Shown here in pieces: positions 25,864 to 34,440 of a DNA stretch of 64,000 nt (position 1 is its first letter; the number at the start of each line of letters is the position of its first letter). The position numbers and the translations under genes are program-made. Source of the DNA: Candidatus Ruminimicrobiellum bubulum (lineage in GTDB: Bacteria; Elusimicrobiota; Endomicrobiia; Endomicrobiales; Endomicrobiaceae); the NCBI GenBank assembly GCA_017651625.1, contig JAGCCP010000039.1, positions 38,030 to 102,029 of the forward strand. The letters are read 5' to 3'. The notes under the pieces are model-generated. The model worked only from the letters and a program-made list of their open reading frames with translations, made no database searches and had not been told where the DNA came from.

Positions 25864-25897
25864 AATTTAATATATTTTTTTACAAATAACAACTATT

Positions 25898-27154
25898 TTA
25901 TTCTACGTTCATTTCCAAAATAATATTTGCCGTATAATCTATATCACCGGCAGCTTCATTAAAACCGCCACCGAAATAAATTCTGGGCTTTTTATTAACT
26001 GCTGCACCAAAATCATAATAACCTTGGCCTATCGCATTAACTTCACCATGATAGCCTAAAGAAGAATCCCAAACCGTAATATAATCTAAATCTCCGGCAT
26101 CATTAAAGTTTACATCTGCACGATCTTTCATATAGAACCATGTATAATAACCTTCATCTACACCTTGAGATAATCCCGCATCATACAAATTATGATGTGC
26201 TGCTGTACTTTGTGCTATTATATAAGATTCTTTACCGGATTGATTTTTCAATTCTTTTACAGATGCTCTCCAACACATAGGTATAACATATTCTCTTTCT
26301 GTACCCTGTGCCCACAAACCACCTCTTCCGGAACCACCATTGTTTGTATATATTTTTACGTCCCAAGCACAACTGTAAGTATCCATATCTAATTCTATAT
26401 ATTGACAAGCTGCTTGCCAATTGTTATGAAAAACAGATTGTTTCCAAATAATGTGTCCGTTAGGATTGCTTGGTATATTTTGCATCGTTTCTACGTTCTT
26501 TAAAGTTGCGGTAAAACTTGTAGAAGAATTATTTGTTCTTAAAACTATATTATCAACACTAAAAGTTGTATCTTCTGTTAAATTATCACAAATAACAAGG
26601 AAAACATTTGTAACACTACTTAAGTTTGCACCTAAAGTAGTTAAATCTATAACAACATGCTGCCAAACCCCTTCAGTATTAGTTACAAGACTACTTAAAG
26701 ACTTTGTACAATTCTGACCGGATGTTACACCAACTTGTAACTGTTTAAGATTTCCATGCTCTAACCTAATCCAAAAATCAAGATACCTAAAATGGCTTAT
26801 ATCTGTACTTTGCGCAGTAGAGTTATCTGATTTTACAAAAGTATAAGACAAACCCGACCAACCTCCTGCACCAACACCGGTCTCACCTTTCTTTAAACAA
26901 ACAAACTTCATATATGTCCATCCTTCTTTACCGGTAGGATCATCTTCCATTAATACAGGAGATGGATCAGCACTTTCCGCCCAAACATTTAAACGAATAT
27001 TATCGGTACTTTGACTTCTTTCCTGTAATGCACCGCTGAAATTGTCACTCAAAATACCATAAATATTCCTTTCGGTTAAGTTACTTGCAAAAGCAACTCC
27101 CGAAACAAACATAAGTCCTAACAAAGATAATAACAAACTTTTTCTATTTAACAA
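25898..27154 (-). CDS. Exported carbohydrate-binding-like protein, copy 1 (protein B1)
   Basis: The 418-residue protein starts at a TTG (27154) with AAGAGA 6 bases upstream. No ATG precedes the signal peptide LNRKSLLLSLLGLMFVSG. The N-terminal half has galactose-binding/CBM-like strands (ILSDNFSGAL, FRYLDFWIRLEHG, WQHVVIDLTTLG, FSVDNIVLRTNN). The C-terminal half has A-like landmarks: WQAACQYIELDM, WDVKIYTNN, IPMCWRAS, KPRIYFGGGF and an end in ANIILEMNVE. It is paralogous to B2. The TTG start suggests lower synthesis than the preceding A1. Confidence 0.55.
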   Translation of the reverse strand: MLNRKSLLLSLLGLMFVSGVAFASNLTERNIYGILSDNFSGALQERSQSTDNIRLNVWAESADPSPVLMEDDPTGKEGWTYMKFVCLKKGETGVGAGGWSGLSYTFVKSDNSTAQSTDISHFRYLDFWIRLEHGNLKQLQVGVTSGQNCTKSLSSLVTNTEGVWQHVVIDLTTLGANLSSVTNVFLVICDNLTEDTTFSVDNIVLRTNNSSTSFTATLKNVETMQNIPSNPNGHIIWKQSVFHNNWQAACQYIELDMDTYSCAWDVKIYTNNGGSGRGGLWAQGTEREYVIPMCWRASVKELKNQSGKESYIIAQSTAAHHNLYDAGLSQGVDEGYYTWFYMKDRADVNFNDAGDLDYITVWDSSLGYHGEVNAIGQGYYDFGAAVNKKPRIYFGGGFNEAAGDIDYTANIILEMNVE

Positions 27155-27248
27155 TTTTTTCTCTTAATTTAAATTCAACTTAAAATTACTTCTCAATTAA
27201 ACCATCTTTTAAATAACTTAACAAAAAAGTAAAGAGCTACACTGATCA

Positions 27249-27276
27249 GTAAGTGCGGGAATTAACCCGCACTTAC
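27249..27276 (-). other. Intercistronic 11-bp hairpin between A1 and B1
   Basis: GTAAGTGCGGG and CCCGCACTTAC form a perfect stem around a 6-base loop (AATTAA), just after the A1 stop. There is no adjacent T-run on the minus strand. A TGATCA palindrome flanks it. It may protect the A1 part of the transcript or partly stop transcription, giving more A1 than B1. Confidence 0.6.
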
Positions 27277-27292
27277 CAATTAAACTAAACTA

Positions 27293-28039
27293 TTAGTCCC
27301 AAGATTGTTCAACGTATACTGTTGTGCTATATGTATCGCCACCGATTACATCTTTGAATCCGCCGAAGAAATACATATAAGCTGTGTTGTTTTGAACTTG
27401 AGGTGAAGGGAATTGAACATCATTACCATCTACGTCTTTTACAAAGAATACTGGTCCGTTCAATGAAGCAACTGTTGCATAGTTGCCGTTACCATATTCA
27501 CCATTTGCTTGGTCTACCAAAGCTCTATCTGCTCTAGCCTCTGTTGCTACATCTGTACCATTAAATGTCAAACTTGCATTTTTTGTAGGAACTAAAGAAT
27601 AGAATACAGGAATATATCCTCTGTATGCACCAACGAAATCTGAAGGAACTTGACCATTAACAAGTCTTACCAAAGCGCCATATGTTTCTGTTCCTGCTAC
27701 ACCTTGATCTCCATTCCAACTATTGTAGTTAGGTTTCAAACTAGGATTTGCTACTTTGTTCTTTGTGTACATCTTTACAGAAGCATTTGCTTTTGTAATT
27801 GTTGCTGCTACAACTGCATACTGATCTGCTCTTACCCAAGCTATTGTTGAACCCATAACGAAAGCATCTGCGCTTGTCCATTTAAGTTCAGTTGCATTTG
27901 CATCGCCATTAACATTCTTCAATTGAAACGTAAAATCTGCTGATCCTGCGAAAGCTGCACTTGCAGTAAACTGTGATGATGCTGCAAAAGCAGAACTTCC
28001 AATAAGAAGTGCTACTGCCAAAACTAAAAACCTCTTCAT
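27293..28039 (-). CDS. Exported A-family protein, copy 1 (protein A1), likely abundant
   Basis: The 248-residue protein has a signal peptide (MKRFLVLAVALLIGSSAFAA). The mature part is rich in Ala, Ser, Asn, Thr and Val with no Cys, a composition typical of bulk surface-layer or fibre subunits. Landmarks are FTFQLKNVNG, WVRADQYAVVAATI, FVGAYRGYIPVFYS, TAYMYFFGGFKDV and a C-terminal YSTTVYVEQSWD. Start 28039 is favoured because GGGGGT lies about 8 bases upstream; an in-frame ATG at 28054 would precede that site. A near-consensus promoter, strong ribosome site and following hairpin point to high expression. No known family is recognised. Confidence 0.6.
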   Translation of the reverse strand: MKRFLVLAVALLIGSSAFAASSQFTASAAFAGSADFTFQLKNVNGDANATELKWTSADAFVMGSTIAWVRADQYAVVAATITKANASVKMYTKNKVANPSLKPNYNSWNGDQGVAGTETYGALVRLVNGQVPSDFVGAYRGYIPVFYSLVPTKNASLTFNGTDVATEARADRALVDQANGEYGNGNYATVASLNGPVFFVKDVDGNDVQFPSPQVQNNTAYMYFFGGFKDVIGGDTYSTTVYVEQSWD

Positions 28040-28101
28040 TGTTACTACCCCCATTTAATTTTATAAATTTTTATCCTAACGCTTTTCCGCGATACTACCA
28101 T

Positions 28102-28130
28102 AGCATAATAAACTGGAAAAAAAATGTCAA
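28102..28130 (-). promoter_or_regulatory. Sigma70-type promoter of module 1
   Basis: On the minus strand consensus TTGACA (28130-28125) is separated by 17 bases from TATGCT (28107-28102). This predicts a 5' leader of about 55 bases before the A1 start. Confidence 0.65.
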
Positions 28131-28176
28131 TAATATTTTTTCAATTTCACAAATTTTTTACAAATTTATATATAAG

Positions 28177-29091
28177 CTATTTCTTAGCTATGTCGTTCTT
28201 ATCCTTAAAAAGTTCGGCTATACCTGCGAGCGATGCCGTAACACCGGATGTTTCCAACGGCAAAAATATTTTGCTTGCTTTACCATCGGCAACTTTACCC
28301 AATGTTTCCATATATTTTATTGCCAATAAGTCGTTTGTAGGGTTACCTTGGTGAATTGCGGTATATACTGTATCGATTTCATATTTTTGTGCGTCGGCAA
28401 CTCTTTTAATAGCTTCCGCCTGACCTTCCGCTTCCAAAATTGATTTTTGTTTTTTAGCTTCGGATTCCAAAATAACTGCTTGTTTTTCTCCCTCTGCTTT
28501 CAAAATTGCGGATTGTCTGAAACCTTCTGCTTCCAAAATGTTTGCTCTTTTTTCTCTTTCCGCTTTCATTTGTTTAGACATGGATTCCGTAATATCTCTC
28601 GGAGGATCGATTTTCTGAATTTCTACTCTGGTTATTTTTACACCCCATTTATCTGTAGCTTCATCCATAATGGCTCTTAACTGGTTATTGATTTTTTCTC
28701 TTGATGTAAGGGTGGAATCGAGTTCCATATCACCTATAACGTTTCTTAAGTTTGTTTGTGCAAGTTTGAGTGCCGCCATAGCAAAGTTTGCTACATTATA
28801 TACTACTCTTACGGGATCTGTAATTTGAAAGTATATAATAGCATCTACCGTTACGGTAACGTTATCTTTTGTAATAACATTTTGAGGAGCAACATCCATA
28901 ACCTGCTCTCTCATATCTATTTTTTTCAAAGATTGAAATATAGGAATAACTATAGTTACACCGGCACCTACCGTTCTTGAATATTTACCTAATGTTTCCA
29001 CCAAACCTTTTTCATACTGTTGAACGATTCTTACCGTGTTTGCAATAAAAATAAACAATACTACTAATACCACACCCCATACCACTAGCAT
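28177..29091 (-). CDS. Paraslipin-type SPFH/band 7 membrane protein
   Basis: The 304-residue protein has one N-terminal membrane helix (residues 3-22), an SPFH/PHB domain (VPIFQSLKKIDMREQVMDV; ITKDNVTVTVDAIIYFQ), and a long Ala/Glu/Lys coiled coil at about 180-245 (KAEGEKQAVILESEAKKQ). The C-terminal motif NPTNDLLAIKYMETLGKVADG is characteristic of the stomatin-like/QmcA group. SPFH proteins form large membrane rings. It follows nfeD by about 20 bp, the usual pairing in which NfeD's OB domain partners the SPFH protein. Confidence 0.9.
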   Translation of the reverse strand: MLVVWGVVLVVLFIFIANTVRIVQQYEKGLVETLGKYSRTVGAGVTIVIPIFQSLKKIDMREQVMDVAPQNVITKDNVTVTVDAIIYFQITDPVRVVYNVANFAMAALKLAQTNLRNVIGDMELDSTLTSREKINNQLRAIMDEATDKWGVKITRVEIQKIDPPRDITESMSKQMKAEREKRANILEAEGFRQSAILKAEGEKQAVILESEAKKQKSILEAEGQAEAIKRVADAQKYEIDTVYTAIHQGNPTNDLLAIKYMETLGKVADGKASKIFLPLETSGVTASLAGIAELFKDKNDIAKK

Positions 29092-29110
29092 GTTTTGCCT
29101 CCCATATTTT

Positions 29111-29527
29111 TTATTTTTTTACAACAAGTTTTGTTCCATCTACAGATTCTACTATAACGGTTTCATCTTTTGCAATATTTTCTTTTGATATTGCAAGCCA
29201 AACTTCACCTTCAACTTTTACTTTGCCAATATCGTTTACTTTTATTTCTTCTATAACTATCGCTTTAGTACCTATTAAAGAATCCACATTAGTTTGTGTT
29301 TTTTGTTTTGCAACATATTTTTTAAACAGAGGTCTTATAAGTAGTATTGAAGCCAACGACACAACACAGAAAACTATAAGTTCCACCTGAAATGATGCAC
29401 CAAGCAACGAAAAAAGCATTGCAAATAATGCTCCGGTAGAAAAGCATAAAAAGAAAAATACACCGGTAGTCATTATTTCTAAGCCTAAAAAAACTAAAAA
29501 TAAAATTAACCAAACATACCAAGTCAT
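29111..29527 (-). CDS. NfeD-like membrane protein (short form)
   Basis: The 138-residue protein has two or three membrane helices in residues 1-75 and a soluble OB-fold domain at the C-terminus (LIGTKAIVIEEIKVNDIGKV, EGEVWLA, TVIVESVDGTKLVVKK). It is the short NfeD form without the ClpP-like protease domain. The start is MTWYVW at 29527, with AAGGAGG 8 bases upstream; a start at 29554 lacks such a site. It pairs with the downstream paraslipin gene. Confidence 0.88.
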   Translation of the reverse strand: MTWYVWLILFLVFLGLEIMTTGVFFFLCFSTGALFAMLFSLLGASFQVELIVFCVVSLASILLIRPLFKKYVAKQKTQTNVDSLIGTKAIVIEEIKVNDIGKVKVEGEVWLAISKENIAKDETVIVESVDGTKLVVKK

Positions 29528-29543
29528 TTTCCTTTCCTCCTTA

Positions 29544-29655
29544 AAAAATCGCAAAGCGATTTTTAGCTTAGAGCTTACAGCTCAACGACAACTACGAGAT
29601 CCCATATCAAGTGCGGGATGACAATAAACTTTAAGCTTTCAACTTTAAGCTGTTG
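29544..29655. repeat. Composite palindromic repeat, family 3, copy 2
   Basis: The order is hairpin AAAAATCGC/GCGATTTTT (29544-29564), AGCTTAGAGCTTACAGC, an ACTACGAGATCCC element with a degenerate left arm and intact GTGCGGGATGACAA (29591-29624), then ACTTTAAGCTTTCAACTTTAAGC. It parallels 16413-16553 and fills the nfeD-lepB gap. Confidence 0.7.
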
Positions 29656-30438
29656 TTATTTTATATACTTAATTCTTTTTAACGGCCAATAGTTTACAAA
29701 TGCTTGGCCTTTCAAATATTTATCGGGTAACGGTCCCCAAAATCTTGCATCGAAAGAAGCATCTCTGTTGTCACCTAAAACCATATAATGTCCTTTCGGT
29801 ACTGTAACCGGTCCGAAATTATCTCTTACAAAAGCTATAGGCAATGTTGCAAATTCACCACGCTCCCAAGCTTTTTGATATTCTTCCATACTTTCGTATA
29901 AATTGAAATTTTTGTAAGTTTCGGGATCTTCATAGTTAACATAATCTTCTTGCATTTCAATATCGTTTACAAAAAGTTTTTTGTCTCTTATTTCTACTTT
30001 ATCGCCTTCAAGAGCAATACATCTTTTTATGTAATCTTTCTTTACACCTTCGGCTCTTTCCATCGGGCTTAATGCTTCAGGAGGACATCTGAATATAACA
30101 ATATCACCTTTTTTAACTTGTTTTATCGGCAATATTCTTTTACCGTCGGTAAAAGGAACTCTAAAACCGTAAACACATTTCAAAGCAAATAAGTGATCTC
30201 CTTCAAGCAATGTCATTCTCATACTGCCTGTAGGTATTTTAAATGCTTGTATAAGGAAATACATTATTATGGATGCAATTATAAGTGCAGTCCATAATGT
30301 GTCTACCCAAGAGTAAACATCGGCAAAAACTTTGTTTGCTTTTTCGGTTTTAATATATTTTTTCTTTACAATTTGCATAATAATGGCTAACACCAAAAAT
30401 ATGCAACCTACAATAAATAATTTTATTTCCATTTCCAT
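29656..30438 (-). CDS. lepB: Signal peptidase I
   Basis: Leader peptidase cleaves Sec signal peptides at the inner membrane; the many exported proteins in this window are its likely substrates. The 260-residue form has two N-terminal membrane helices, the catalytic Ser in IPTGSMRMTL (Ser72), the general-base Lys in KKDYIKRCIALEGD (Lys138), and the C-terminal box GDNRDASFDARFWGP. Start 30438 is an ATG; a TTG five codons upstream is the alternative. Two overlapping TATAAT-like boxes lie upstream, but without a convincing -35 box. Confidence 0.95.
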   Translation of the reverse strand: MEMEIKLFIVGCIFLVLAIIMQIVKKKYIKTEKANKVFADVYSWVDTLWTALIIASIIMYFLIQAFKIPTGSMRMTLLEGDHLFALKCVYGFRVPFTDGKRILPIKQVKKGDIVIFRCPPEALSPMERAEGVKKDYIKRCIALEGDKVEIRDKKLFVNDIEMQEDYVNYEDPETYKNFNLYESMEEYQKAWERGEFATLPIAFVRDNFGPVTVPKGHYMVLGDNRDASFDARFWGPLPDKYLKGQAFVNYWPLKRIKYIK

Positions 30439-30504
30439 TTTATTAGTCCGCAATTAATTAGTATTATTAAATTATACAAAATTATACAAAAAATTTTTTT
30501 AGTT

Positions 30505-30658
30505 GAATAGTAAAAAATCGTTTCATATTTTTTAGCTTAGAGCTTACAGCTTATAGCTTATGGTTTTCGGTAAAATTTTGTAAAACAAAATTTTCTAATT
30601 AAAAATTAAAATTCACGAAGTGAATTTTTACAACAAACTTTAAACTTTAAGCTGTCGT
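30505..30658. repeat. Composite palindromic repeat, family 3, copy 3
   Basis: The spacer between lepB and tex holds AAAAAATCG...ATTTTTT, then AGCTTAGAGCTTACAGC. Two hairpins with 3-nt loops follow (30572-30594 with AAAATTTTGT arms; 30608-30628 with AAAATTCAC arms), and it ends ACTTTAAACTTTAAGC. It lacks the central GATCCCGCA hairpin of the other copies. Confidence 0.6.
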
Positions 30659-32815
30659 TTAAATTTTTTCTAAGCTTATTCTTGATAGGTCAGTATCTAC
30701 TTTTAAAACTCTCACTTTTATTGTTTGTCCCACCGAAACTACATCGTGCGGATTAGATACAAATTTGTCGCTGAGTTTTGATATATGAACCAAACCGTCC
30801 TGGTGAACACCGATATCCACGAATGCTCCGAAATTGGTAACGTTTGTAACGGTACCGTCTAAAATCATATCTTCTTTTAAATCTTCTATGGAATTTATTT
30901 CGTCACTGAATTCTGTTGAAACAAATGTTTCTCTCGGGTCTACTCCCGGTTTTTTAAGTTCCGCAACAATATCGTTCAATGTTAACATTCCGACGGTATC
31001 CGTAACATAATTTTTTAAATTTATTTTTGAAATTGCCGATGTGTTTCCTATAAGTTGATCCGGAGTCATAGACAAATCTTGTGCCATTTTTTCTACTATC
31101 GGATAACTTTCAGGATGTATTGCGGAATTATCCAACGGATTATCTCCGTCGGCAATTCTTAAAAATCCGGCACACTGAGTAAATGTTTTTTCACCGAACA
31201 TGCTGACATTTAACAATTGTTTTTTGTTTGTGAACGAACCGTTTTTGGCTCTGTATTGAACTATGTTTTTTGCGGCAAGTCTGCCGATACCCGCGACATA
31301 ACTTAAAAGTTCCGTCGATGCGGAATTAAGATTTACACCCACATAGTTAACACAGGATTCTACGGTTTCATCGAGATTCTTTTTCAATTGTGTTTGGTTA
31401 ACGTCGTGCTGGTACTGTCCTACACCGATGGATTTAGGATCTATTTTTACAAGCTCGGCTAACGGATCTTGTAATCTTCTTGCTATACTTATTGCACCTC
31501 TTACGGTAACATCCAAGTCGGGAAATTCGCTGACTGCTAAAGGAGATGCGGAATATACTGATGCTCCCGCTTCACTTACTACTACAGCTTTAGCTTTTAA
31601 CTGATTTTTCTTTAATACCGCTTTTATAAAGTTAACAGTTTCTTTTGATGCTGTTCCGTTACCGATGGCAATAAGTTCAACATTATATTTTTTTATAAAA
31701 TCGACGACGATATCGTGTGCTTCCTGCAATCTGCACATAGGCTCGTGCGGAAATATAGGTTTATATTCTTTATAGTTGCCGTTTCTGTCTATTATTGCAA
31801 CTTTACAACCTGTTCTAAATCCCGGATCTACACCCATAATAACTTTCGGTCCTGCAGGTGAAGCCAACAAAAGATTTTTTGCATTTGTTGCAAACACACT
31901 TATTGCTTCTTTATCCGCTTCTTCCATTTTTGCCAAAAATATTTCTACCTGTAACGAAGGATAAAGATGTCTGTCGAAAGCGGTTTTCATTGATGTCCAA
32001 AGTTCCGGATAAAATAGTGCCATATTTGTTTTAACTATTTTTGCCGCAATTGTTTCTATCGCTTGTTCGGTATCAACATCTATTTTCCAAGTTAAAATTC
32101 CCTCTTTAGCTCCCCTTCTTATAGCAAGTATTCTGTGCGAAACTATATTTTTTATAGGTTCCGAATAGTCGTAATACATTTCAAATTTTGTTTTTTGATC
32201 TTCGAGACCTTTTTTAACTTTAGATTTTAAAACACCGGTAGTAAGAATAAAGTTTCTTATAAGGCCTCTATATAATGCATTATCCGAAATTTGTTCGGCA
32301 ATAATATCTATTGCACCGGTTAGAGCATCTTTTGTTGTTAATACACCTTTTTCTTTATTTAAAAATTTGGATACTATTTCGTCTTTGTTGACGGTTTTTG
32401 ATACCATGATATCTTGAGCAAGTATCATTTGTGCCAACGGTTCAAGACCTTTCTGTTTTGCGATTGTAGCTTTTGTTGTTCTTTTCGGTTTGTAAGGTAA
32501 ATATATATCTTCCAACTTTGTTTTTTCTCTGCAAAGTTCTATTTGTTTTTTAAGTTCCGGAGTTAATTTTTTTTGTTCGTCAATACTTTTTAATATTGTA
32601 TCTTTTCTTGTTTCAAGTTCTATATAATATTGAAGTTTGTCGGCAACACCTCTAACTTCGGTTTCCGTTAAGTTTCCCGTTCTTTCTTTTCTGTATCTTG
32701 AAATAAAAGGAACAGTATCACCTTGACCTAACATACTTACTGTTGCTGTTACAGAACCTTCATTTAAACTTAATTCTTCACTTATCCAACCGATAATATT
32801 TTGTTGAGTAGACAT
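30659..32815 (-). CDS. tex: Tex-family RNA-binding transcription accessory protein
   Basis: The 718-residue protein has the full Tex layout. There is an N-terminal HTH-like region (VPFISRYRKERTGNL), a YqgF/RuvC-like domain around residues 325-450 (VIMGVDPGFRTGCKVAIID), and helix-hairpin-helix repeats (NSASTELLSYVAGIGRLAAKNI). The C-terminal S1 domain has DGTVTNVTNFGAFVDIGVHQDGLVHIS. Tex/YhgF binds nucleic acids and supports expression of some toxin and envelope genes. The gene appears monocistronic, with a degenerate repeat upstream. Confidence 0.95.
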   Translation of the reverse strand: MSTQQNIIGWISEELSLNEGSVTATVSMLGQGDTVPFISRYRKERTGNLTETEVRGVADKLQYYIELETRKDTILKSIDEQKKLTPELKKQIELCREKTKLEDIYLPYKPKRTTKATIAKQKGLEPLAQMILAQDIMVSKTVNKDEIVSKFLNKEKGVLTTKDALTGAIDIIAEQISDNALYRGLIRNFILTTGVLKSKVKKGLEDQKTKFEMYYDYSEPIKNIVSHRILAIRRGAKEGILTWKIDVDTEQAIETIAAKIVKTNMALFYPELWTSMKTAFDRHLYPSLQVEIFLAKMEEADKEAISVFATNAKNLLLASPAGPKVIMGVDPGFRTGCKVAIIDRNGNYKEYKPIFPHEPMCRLQEAHDIVVDFIKKYNVELIAIGNGTASKETVNFIKAVLKKNQLKAKAVVVSEAGASVYSASPLAVSEFPDLDVTVRGAISIARRLQDPLAELVKIDPKSIGVGQYQHDVNQTQLKKNLDETVESCVNYVGVNLNSASTELLSYVAGIGRLAAKNIVQYRAKNGSFTNKKQLLNVSMFGEKTFTQCAGFLRIADGDNPLDNSAIHPESYPIVEKMAQDLSMTPDQLIGNTSAISKINLKNYVTDTVGMLTLNDIVAELKKPGVDPRETFVSTEFSDEINSIEDLKEDMILDGTVTNVTNFGAFVDIGVHQDGLVHISKLSDKFVSNPHDVVSVGQTIKVRVLKVDTDLSRISLEKI

Positions 32816-33000
32816 AATTTAACTCCAGTTTATGGTTTACAGTTTGTGGTTTATAGTTTATGGCTTAACCGTAACTACAAACTATCAACTACAAACTACA
32901 AACAAATTTTGCTTTGCAAAATTTTTGTTCATGAAATAGGAGCTAATATACGGTATAAAATACCTGATATAATTAGCTCCTAAAAATTTGTTTTCGAAGT
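32816..33000 (-). other. Intergenic hairpin downstream of the zinc-ribbon gene
   Basis: TAGGAGCTAAT (32937-32947) and ATTAGCTCCTA (32972-32982) form an 11-bp perfect stem that encloses a GGTAT/ATACC inner stem. It lies just after the zinc-ribbon stop on the minus strand and may act as a terminator or processing structure, though no T-run follows immediately. A hairpin with AAATTTTGC arms and a TTT loop lies at 32904-32924. The rest is a GTTTA/TTTATGG-type degenerate repeat upstream of tex. Confidence 0.45.
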
Positions 33001-33147
33001 TTATTTCTTTCCTAAAATCTTGAAAACTTTTGTTCCGCAATCAGGGCATACGCCTTTAACTGCTTTCATTCCGTTTTTCATGATTGTTTCTTCAGGATTT
33101 TTTACTTCTACTTGCTTTTTGCATTTCATACATCTTGCTTGTGGCAT
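33001..33147 (-). CDS. Small zinc-ribbon protein (DUF5679-like, 48 aa)
   Basis: A 48-codon ORF encodes two zinc-knuckle pairs, RCMKCKK near residue 6 and GVCPDCGTK near residue 34, separated by an NPEETIMKNGMKAVKG linker. This matches the DUF5679-type small zinc ribbon. AGGAGA lies about 7 bases before the ATG at 33147. Family function is unknown; nucleic-acid binding is likely. It starts 35 bp downstream of the acyl-CoA dehydrogenase stop and may be co-transcribed with it. Confidence 0.75.
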   Translation of the reverse strand: MPQARCMKCKKQVEVKNPEETIMKNGMKAVKGVCPDCGTKVFKILGKK

Positions 33148-33181
33148 GATACTTTCTCCTTTTATATAAATAATGTGCTAC

Positions 33182-34369
33182 TTACTTTGCCATTTTTGCT
33201 TGTTCTTTTATCAAGTTCAAAGCAATTTCGTTTTTCTGTATTTGGCTTGTACCTTCATACAATGTTGTAATTTTTGCATCTCTCATCATCTTTTCTACAG
33301 GATATTCTTTGCAATATCCGTATCCGCCGAAAATTTGAACTGCATCTGTTGTAACTTGCATTGCAGTTTCTGAAGCAAACAATTTTGCCATTGCAGATTC
33401 TTTACTTGTTCTAATTCTGTCTTTAGGATCTTTTTTGTTGTTATCATCTATCATTCTTGCAACAGAATATAAGAGAGCTCTCGAAGCTTCAACTTTTGTT
33501 GCCATTTCAGCAAGCATATGTTGTATTGCTTGGAAAGATGATATAGGTTGACCGAATTGAACTCTTGTTCTTGAATATGCTACTGCTTCTTCCAATGCGC
33601 CTGCTGCTATACCTAAAGCTTGTGCCGCTACTCCCGGTCTTGAAGCATCGAGTGTAGCTTGAGCTATCATTAAACCGTGACCTTCTTTACCTAAAAGATT
33701 TTCTTTAGGAACTTTGCAGTTATTGAATATCAATTCTCTTGTAGAAGAAGCTCTGATACCCATTTTATTTTCTTTTTTACCGAAAGAAAAACCTTCCATG
33801 CCTTTTTCAAGTATGAAAGCGGATATTCCTCTTGCTCCTCTTGAAGGATTTGTTTTTGCAAATACTGTATAAACTTCTGCATCACCTGCATTTGTTATAA
33901 AACATTTTGTTCCGTTAAGTATATAATCACCGTTAGCATCTTTTGTTGCTACTGTTTTCATACCGGTTGCATCCGAGCCTGCTGAAGGTTCCGTTAAACC
34001 GAAAGCGGCAACTGTTCCTGCTGCAATTCTAGGTAAATATTTTTGTTTTTGTTCTTCGTTTCCGCCAACAAGTATAGGAAGTGTTCCTAATGCTGTTGCA
34101 GCTAAACACAATGCTACACCACCATCAACTTTACAAAGTTCTTCGGTAGCAAGAACCAAGTTCATTATGTTCCCGTCGCCGAATCCGCCGTATTTTTCAG
34201 GAATATAACAACCGCAAAGACCGGCATCTGCCAATTCTTTTACGATATCCCAAGGAAATGTTCCTTCTTCATCATATTTTTCTCTAACCGGTTTCATTTT
34301 TTCTTGAGCAATTTGTCTTGCTGTATCAACAATCATTTGCTCTTCTTCGCTTAAAAAATAATTCATCAT
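33182..34369 (-). CDS. Acyl-CoA dehydrogenase (short-chain/butyryl-type)
   Basis: The 395-residue FAD flavoprotein oxidises acyl-CoA to enoyl-CoA, or runs in reverse with electron bifurcation in anaerobes. It carries the FGLTEPSAGSDATGMKT signature at about 130-146, FITNAGDAEVYTVFAKT, RVQFGQPISSFQAIQHMLAEM, and the YEGTSQIQ motif near 372 with the catalytic Glu of the short/medium-chain group. Electron-transfer flavoprotein genes are not visible nearby, so its partner is unknown. The C-terminus is ordinary. Confidence 0.9.
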   Translation of the reverse strand: MMNYFLSEEEQMIVDTARQIAQEKMKPVREKYDEEGTFPWDIVKELADAGLCGCYIPEKYGGFGDGNIMNLVLATEELCKVDGGVALCLAATALGTLPILVGGNEEQKQKYLPRIAAGTVAAFGLTEPSAGSDATGMKTVATKDANGDYILNGTKCFITNAGDAEVYTVFAKTNPSRGARGISAFILEKGMEGFSFGKKENKMGIRASSTRELIFNNCKVPKENLLGKEGHGLMIAQATLDASRPGVAAQALGIAAGALEEAVAYSRTRVQFGQPISSFQAIQHMLAEMATKVEASRALLYSVARMIDDNNKKDPKDRIRTSKESAMAKLFASETAMQVTTDAVQIFGGYGYCKEYPVEKMMRDAKITTLYEGTSQIQKNEIALNLIKEQAKMAK

Positions 34370-34440
34370 TTTGTTTACACTCCATTATTAATTTGTAGCT
34401 TACAGCTGACAGTTCTTTATTATAAGCTTTCAGCTTTAAG

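Noticed and set aside
27249..27276. Rho-independent terminator between A1 and B1
   Set aside because: The stem is perfect but no T-run follows on the minus strand; kept as an intercistronic hairpin only.
22658..28039. A proteins as type IV pilins
   Set aside because: They have standard signal peptides with AxA-type ends and no prepilin GFxxxE motif.
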